Origin: Strongylocentrotus purpuratus
Taxonomy: Eukaryota; Echinodermata; Echinoidea; Camarodonta; Strongylocentrotidae
Assembly: GCF_000002235.5 (NCBI RefSeq)
Contig: NW_022145605.1
Location: 35,742,579-35,806,578, forward strand
Length of the DNA stretch: 64,000 nt
Direction of reading: 5' to 3'
The notes below the pieces were generated by a model, which made no database searches, was not told the DNA's origin, and was given only the letters and a program-made list of their open reading frames with translations. Both the position numbers and the translations under genes were made by a program. How positions within the stretch are numbered: the stretch's first letter is position 1; each line of letters begins with the position of its first letter. Of this stretch, positions 48,001 through 57,118 are shown piece after piece.

Positions 48001-51000
48001 GAAAACTGGGTCATTGCCCGGAACTTGAAGCGGGAAGCAGGAGGAGTTCAGAGTCCCACAGTCACAAGGCTCTGAAGAAAAACATTGTTTTCATAAAGGT
48101 CACTTGAAGAACAATTCAATTAAGGGTAAAGACCAGTTATGGTCATGCGATTGAATTGTGGAATCGATCAGAAAAGGTTGATCATCTAGCATCTAGCATC
48201 TGCAAGGTTCTGGAATCATCAAAATGATAAGAAATTTGGCCCATTCTTCGTAAAGTTACAAGCACTATACACAGAAAGATGTATATGGGACTACCCTATA
48301 TCTCTCACAGACCATGAGAGAAACAAATTTACCAAATATATGAATTAGTAGGCGGTTTCCCGGCAATTTTTTTATCATCATGTATTAGTCAAAACATATT
48401 CTTTCACATGATTGGTAATGAGAGCTTCCATTTAATTTTTTGAAATTGGGGCGTTTCCAATACTGGTCTTTACCTTTAAGGCGACATTTCTAATATTGTA
48501 TGATTCCAAGCTGACGTAAAAAGAATGAAAAGCCCACCCTTTTTTACTTTCTCTGCAACCCATCTTTCTCTTTAAAACCCAATGTGAAATTCCTTCTTGA
48601 CACAAAACATCAGTGAGCAATCCGTCCTTCGGAAAGGACGTTAAACAGAGGCCCTGTGTAGAGGAAAGTCATCATAATTCTTTTGTTTTTTATTCCTTGT
48701 CTAAATTCGATTTCCCCTGTTTTTGTTTTGGTCACCAGACACTTTTCGGAAATTTCTATTCCCCCCCCCCCCCCCCAATTTTTGTAACAGAATTCAGAAT
48801 CCACCCCGGAGTATGACCCCCCCCCCCCCCTCCTTACCATGGGCAGCAGGGGTGTGTGTGATGTCGTGATCGGTGAACTGGCCCCAGTGCATGATAAGGA
48901 TACTGACACCAGATTGTGCCTTGTCTTTGCTGCCGTCATCTGCATCGGCGAACGATGTCGATTCTTCACGCGGGGAGGAGTGGTAATTGCGAGGAAGAAA
49001 GCTTCCTGTAGATCAAGATGAACATTTTCAAATACATATTTATGCATTTTTATAATTCTACTATTATGCTGAGCATTAAATCAACATGTTAAAAATACAT
49101 CAAAACCAAATGAAGAAATTTGTACACTGCCTATTATTATGGTAATATAAAAATGGATGTGTAGTTCAAATTTACTTTTAGTTTTGCCATTTTCTTTTTC
49201 TGTCTATGATCGATTTTTATGGGAAGTCCAAAAGTTTACGGAATTATTGTATTAATCATTTAGTTCAGGCGATTGCTGTCGTCAATAGTTTCAAAGGGGT
49301 TATACATTTTTGCCTATAGTCTTATAAAGGTTACAAAATATGCATTCATCAATTGCAGTTCATTCTGTTTCCTTGTCTAAACATGAGAGGAGAGGGGCAA
49401 ATGTAGGTTGATGCCTTGCAAACATTTTTTTAAATTCGAATCTATAACAAATATTAACTTTATTCAAAATCAGTTGTTAGGTGTTTAAAATAATGATTTA
49501 CCATGACCGCTGTAGTTCGCTGGTAGCCATCGGACTAGGGGTTCGAGAGAACTACCCCAGCTTGTATGTTCAAGGTTGTTACATGACCCGTTCATAGTAC
49601 GGTAGGTAGCTCTGCGGTCACATGTAACGTCAGCATAACCGTGGTGGGTCGAGTGTTCGCAGATATCATTCATGTTGATCTGCATGTCGATGTCGATGCT
49701 GGTGATCGTAAATAAAATGGAAAAGTTTATTGGACATTATTTTGTATAGGTATTGTTGATTGTCGCAGGGATGGTCGTCATCATCATTATCATCACCAAA
49801 ATCATCAAGATCATGATCATCAAAATCATTACCATTATTATCATCATCATCATCAATCATCATCATCATCATAATTATTATAATTATCATTTTCATTCTC
49901 ATTCCGTCCCCTTCTCATTTTCATTCTCATCGTCATCATAACCGTCGTCATCGCCATCGTCATCGGCATCGTCATCAACACCTTCATCAGAATCATGGGC
50001 GTGGAATTTAGGAGAACGTTAACGAGGTGGGAAGGTGTTTCGGAGAAGTTTTTATAAGATAGATGGCCTTTTAAGACATCTGCCCAGTACACCGACAGAC
50101 CATGAGAACGACAGCCCACAAGACCAATAACCCACGAGACCGAACAAGCAAAGAACTGGACACACTTCCAAAATGGTCTACGAGATCGACGGCCCTAGAC
50201 ACTGAGAGCCTCACACGAATAAGAAAACAAAGAAATTAATAAGGAAAGATAGAAAATGTAGTCGGTGGGCCGTCGCACAGTGGGCCAGGGAGGAACCAAA
50301 GTGCGCCAAAACTAAATTTGGGTGATTTATTTTTTTCAATTTTTTTCTTGCCCAGTTGAAAGGTAATACATAGAGGAATACCTCAGTGAAATATTTAATT
50401 CCGGTATGCACAATAAGGGTATAAATTTACTACTTCAAACTTCAAAATCCTACATATTCACAGCAGGTCCGCATGGAATTGGTGAAAGGAATGAACGAGG
50501 GGACAGATGGGTTCAGTGGTGTGAGGGGGAGAACATGGTCATCACTAATACTTGGTTCAAAGAACACCCTAGACGAATATACACTTGGAAGAGTCCTGGC
50601 GACATCGTCAGAAACCAGATAGACTATATTGCCATAAATAGTAAATTTAAAAGAGCAGTGAAATAATCAAAAACGTATCAAGGGGCTGACTGCGGGAGTG
50701 ATCATGTGCCGGTGATATGTACACTTCAGTGCAAATTAAAGAAACTCAAGAGACCAAAAGTTGTGAAAATATTGGATTTTAAACAGTTGAGTAAACCGGA
50801 CATTCGTCAAGAATTTACTGTACAAGTAAAGAAAAGGTTTAAGTTGCTCATAGATGAAGGTGAAGAAAATACGTGGGAGACGATGAGAAATATTCTGGTA
50901 GAAACAGCGGAAGAGTATATGCCGACGAAAGAGAGAAAAAGAAGGAACAAATGGATGACAGAGGAGATTCTTTTAATGATGAAAGATAGACAGAAAATTG

Positions 51001-54000
51001 GAAATAGACAATGCAAGAAATATAGGGACCTAGACAAACAAATTAGGCAAAAATGTAATGAGGCAAAAGAGAGCTGGCTAAACGAATAATGTGTAGAAAT
51101 TGAAAATCAATTCGATAAGAATGGTAATGTTTACCAAAGAATAAATGAGATTTCAGGTAAAAAGTCTGGTTGTTCAAACCCTGGCTGTATCAAAGGAAAA
51201 GATGGGTCAATCCTGTTTGAAATGAAGTACAAAATGAGTAGGTGGACGCAATACATTGGCGAACTTTTTGAGGATAGTAGGGAAGCAATGCCGAGTTTTG
51301 CAGATAAAGAACAAAGCAGCTGGACCAGATGGTGGTCACTGAAATGTTTGAAGCATTAGAGGAATATGGTGTTGATAGATTAACAGAAATTATCAACAAA
51401 ATATATGATGACGGAACATTTCCAGATGAATTGGGCAGATCCATTTTCATTACTCTCCCAAAGAAACCGGGAGCAGTAGATTGTGAGCAATATAGGACAA
51501 TCAGCCTTATTTGGCATATCACTAAGATTATTTTGAGGATTCTGCTTTTGAGAGCAAGAAGTAGCATAACTCCCATGGTCGGAAGGGAACAATTTGGTTT
51601 TGTAAAGGATGCGGGCACAAGAAATACAATATTTGTGGTTAGAAATATAACGGAGAGAGCAGTCGAAATGCAAAAGGATGTGTACATGTGTTTTATTGAT
51701 TATTCAAAGGCTTTTGATAAAGTAAGACATTCAGAACTTTTTAAAGAGCTGAAAAATCTTGATATATATATAGGAAAGATCTAAGACTGCTACAAAGTCT
51801 ATATTGGAATCAGTTTGCATGCATCAGGGTAGAAGGAGATTGTAGTGAATATATCAACATCAGACGGGGAGTCAGACAGGGTTGTGTGATGTCGCCAGAC
51901 CTGTTCAATATGTATAGTGAAATCCTTCTAAGAGAATTGGAAGATGAAAATGGGATACAAGTGGGTGATCATTCAATCACAAATATTAGATATGCTGATG
52001 ACACTGTTTTATTTTCTGAATCAGAGAAAGATCTCCAGAGACTCCTGAATGTAATTGTAAAAGAAAGTGAGAGAATGGGACTAGAGATCAACTATACCAA
52101 GACAAAGTGCCTGGTGGTATCCAAGAAGAGCAGTCCAAAATGTAAATTGAAACTGAAAGAACAGACTATTAAACAAGTCTCCTCATTTAACTACCTCGGC
52201 AGCATGATTACCGATGATGCCAGATGCGAGACAGAGATCAAGAGAAGGATAGCTCTCGCTAAATCTGCATTTTCAAAGTTAGGCAAAATTCTGACAAATC
52301 GAACAATGTGTATGAAGACCAGAATAAGGGTATTGAATTGTTACATCTACCCAGTACTTATGTATGGAAGTGAAACATGGACTTTAGCCTCTGATACTAA
52401 AAAGCGTTTGGAAAGTTGCGAAATGTGGTTTCTAAGAAGAATGATGAAAATCCCTTGGACTGACAAAGTTAGTAATGAGGAAGTTCTTACACGAGCTGGA
52501 GTGCAAAGGAAAATGATACGTGAGATGTTGATTAGGCAGTTGAAGTTCATGGGTCACATTACACGTAAAGAAGGCCTAGAGAATCTTGCTTTGACAGGGA
52601 AAATTGTGGAAAGAAGGAGTAGGGAAAGAAGGAGGATACTTTGGATGGACAGTCTGCAGAAATTGTTGGAAGAGAGAGGGGTGAAAGAACTGGGAGTGGT
52701 ACTAATACAGAAGGCTAGGAGCCCAGGGTTGTGGAACAGCTTGATCGCCAAAGTCAAACGATATGGCACTTAGAGAGAGAGAGAGAGATTCACAGTTTTA
52801 GTGCAAAAGTGACTTTTGTTATAAATGTATTCAACATGAAGTTTTTAAGTTATTGATATGAAATTGCTCTCACATATTCCTGATAGTTCATTTCTTTGAA
52901 TGAATGGGTTAAAATTAATAGAAACACAATCTTCATGATATACACTGTTGGTCATAATGGTGGAATATTTATTTTTACCCCAGTTTAGGGAAGGATTTAA
53001 AAAAAAAAATTATTTCTAATAGATCTAGATAATGGCATACATTCTCAGATTTTATTGAATATTAATTTGCGAGTGTTTGTTTTGCGTGACTGCTTAATCA
53101 TATGTGTGCTACTATGCTAATCAGCTAAGGGACCTACGTCCTTAAGTCATAATTGACAGTAATGGGGATTAATGCCTCACAAAAGGGCACTAATATATAG
53201 CTGATCGACACGATTTTTATCCTGGGGCCTCACAGTAACGAGGCCATTGCTTAGCCCCTGAATCATGATTGTACGCAGTGTTTGCTAGGGTACGCGGCCC
53301 CTTCCACAAATCCCCCAAAACGAAGAAAATGCAATAAATTGTCAAAAATTCATTGCATTTTCCCCCGGCCCCCAACAGGAAAAATTCCTCTGTAGGGCCA
53401 TGCATTATGGTTCAAGTTTTCAAATTTAAGCGAAAATCCCTGGAAATCCAAACATTTCCTCTGGATTTATATGAGGAAACTTTTTTTTTGGGGGGGGGGG
53501 GGGTCTCGAAATTTGAAAATTTGACATTTTGCTCCGTTGGGGGGGGGGGGGGGGTAAGGTCAACTTTTTTAGGTCAGCCATTGGTATATATGTTTTGTTT
53601 TTTTTTAATTTTTTTTATTAAAACAAATAAAACATACCAAAGGGGGGTTTAACTCCCCAACCCCCCCCCCCCCCCTGCGTACGCGCCTGCGTCGGTCTAT
53701 AGTGAAAATAATTAAAAGACCCAGGAGACCGATATCATCGGGCTTGTAGACTTGCGGTCTAGTGGGCTTTCGGTCCCGTGGGCCGTCGCGACGGTCTAAC
53801 GAACCTCTGAGGAAATGTCAATAGGCCTACGAGATCAACAATGTTATTCCAGCCGTCATTGGCCTTCTGGTCACTTTTTAGAGGGTTTACTAGACCAACG
53901 CGAGGCCAACGAGACCGACATAAGACTGTCGGTCTTATGGGCCATGGACCTTTTAGGTCCATATTCTACTTCTTAAGTTAGACCCGACCATGGGTCGAAT

Positions 54001-54198
54001 ATCACATTTAACAAAAAAATTATACCTCAGACTGTCTTTTAACCCAATTTTGAAGAGAAAAAAGTGGGGAAAGGAATTGAGCCCTACGTCGGGTCCATAT
54101 TTTGTAGAATACCGGCATTAAAATTTCAAAATGTGTTCACTGAGCATTATTTTTCTTTGTTTTATCGGTCTGGTGCGCTCTGATGACTATGTTTATTC

Positions 54199-54238
<40 letters not shown>

Positions 54239-54263
54239 AGAACAGAGAGAGGGAGTGAGAGGA

Positions 54264-54315
<52 letters not shown>

Positions 54316-54339
54316 AGTAAGAGGATTAGATGGATAGAT

Positions 54340-54372
<33 letters not shown>

Positions 54373-57065
54373 TCGGCGAACACCAAGTAAGAAAATAATC
54401 AGAACTCGAGAAAGCATACTTGAGCATTCGTTCCAGAACAGCCTCGTTGCCAGTTCGGATCGCTTTAACAAACTCCTGCCTATCAAGCCTTTTTTGTATA
54501 CGTTCTTCTTTTCTCCTTTGCTTAGCCAGTTTCCTTAGTAACTTCCTTGCCCTCCTCTGCGCCCTCCTCCGCTCCCTGTATTCTATCCTCAATCTCTTCC
54601 GCTCTGCCTTCTGAAGACGTTTTTCCTCCTTCAGCGCTTCTTTCTGAAGACGTTCTTCCTCCTTCGTCAGTTCGCCGTCGGCCTGTCGTCTGGACCTCTC
54701 GCCGCGTTCGAGTCCGTCGTCGACCAGGGCAGCGGCCCCGGGTGCATTAGCGGCTTTGATGTTGCGTTTCTTGATGGCATCACGTCGCTTGCGGCTGTTG
54801 AACTGAAGGAGGAGGTCCATTGGTTCCAAGCTCCAACGATCTGCTACATCTTCCAGATTTTCTAGATTTTAACCAAACCGTATAGAAATGGAATGAAAGT
54901 GGTTTCATATTATTTATCTGAGCTTCTGCTTGATTTGCATAAAATCACAATTCACACCATAATGTATTTACATCTAGTCAGCTTCTGTCCAGCTATATCT
55001 ATATCATTTTCTAGCTCCTGATTCTAGCAAAAATAAAATAGTTTTATGTCATTCATAATCCTGAATAACTTGTAAATCACCACAATATCCGTATGCATTA
55101 TCACACGGTTTTGCTTTGAATAGCAGGTACCACTGGTTATTGTATTCTTGACATGCCATATTTTCCAGATAGCTTTTATAATAGCACCGTTACATATTAT
55201 CTTTGCTAATGTATTTTTTTCTGTATCTAGTAATGTAATCGAAGGGATGAATGAATCAATTTATTACTATTTCTGAAACACGATATAAAACATTTTTAAA
55301 TAGTATAACAGAGTATGTGTAAATGGGATAACACGAAATAGCCGAATGACTAATGAAAATGTGGAACGTCATAATACATAACACTTCTTAAAAAACAATT
55401 AAACATTATGAATCTTATATTCCATAACAAAATGAATCAGGAAATCATTATGCCTTGTAAATGTAAATACTGGCAGTAATTGCACGTGTTCACACCAACA
55501 AAAAATATGCTTGAATGCTTTTAGACGATATATATGTAGTTATTATTGGACAACATTTTTCATAAAATGGGTTCAAGAATGTAGCCAATGAGAAGCGTCG
55601 AAATGGATCACGTGACCGTGCATTATTATTATTTTTTTTAAAACTAAATTATGCACAGTACCATCTGCGTATTGGGGTGCATTTTGGTGATACAACCGTG
55701 GAAGAAGGTTGCGGGAGACTTCTTATGGCCTTGCTTAGTAAGATTGTCGCTCAATTTTATAAAACAAATAATACAAAGGTGTTTTTCCGTTCGTGTCATT
55801 TTGGCGATGCAGCGTTATTCGTGTATTCAAAATGGCACAAAATACACCCGGCTACGCCTCGTGAATTTGATTGCACCATAGTGAATACCCTCATGCGCTG
55901 CATCGACCATAACGCATTCACACCTGTGTATTATTTGTTTATCACCAGTTACTTTAAGTTCCTATGTTATATTATTTTCATTTTGTAATTACATTGCAAT
56001 TCATCGTACTACTACAAAACAAATTGCCTAGTAAACCACTTTAATTTAAATTGTATTGATTTGAAATGATTTGAATTCAAATGAATTAGTATTGAGAAAT
56101 GCCTTGAAAATCTATTTTTTTATTTGCTTGATATACAAAACTTGCAGTACATTGCATTAATTCTTACTTTCATCGCCATACATTTTGTACTATCAAAATA
56201 ATCATCCTTGTTTTTATGAAGAATTTCATTTAAAATTAATACATACATTTATATAATGAATTTGCTTGTGACATTTCCTCCGCGACGATCAAAAAGTATA
56301 CAAAACTTTTAAAAAGAATAAAGGAGAGGAGAAACTTTCGAGTTACTCTCAAATAATATCATATGATCACTTTTTGTGTGGTTGTTCTTCATCATTTTCA
56401 TCACTCATACCATCAACTCTAACAAAAACAAAACCATAATATTGATCATAAAGGATACAATTATTATACGTTATACAGTGCGTCCCATATGTTTTATCAG
56501 CCATAGACGAAAGACTTCATGCATGGCTAATTGTCAACGAAACGGAGTTAAGTCTTTTGTCAATTCTGCTTGTTGCTACGGCAGGCAGCCAGTGAAAACG
56601 AATTCGTTTAATAACATTATGGAAATGCAAGCCTTATTTTAAACAAACAGAACTTTGTTATTACTCGCTCATTTTTCATGATTGAGGTGTCATATGAAAG
56701 GGCAGAAACAAATCTGATTTTCTCGTTTAAATTCAGATACCTCCCGTCAAATGACTTTTTAGTTCCCGCTCTTCAAATTAATTTTAATCACTCATGCGTG
56801 AAATATGAATTGCATCAAATGAAAGGAGAGGATTTGCATGATTATAATGATATAATAATAATATATATGTAGAGGTTTCGTAGAGTTGTCGTGATCTAGT
56901 GGATAGGTCACCGGACTGTTGATCACATGGTTCGAGGCTCGACCCAGGTGAGGTAAAATGGTAGTAGGAATGATTCCTTTAAATGCTATAGAGCGCCCTA
57001 ATGGCAGCCCTGCTAAAGCCGGGGTAATGATATTATTGTGGAGTGCCAGAAATGCCAAGTTTGAC

Positions 57066-57118
<53 letters not shown>

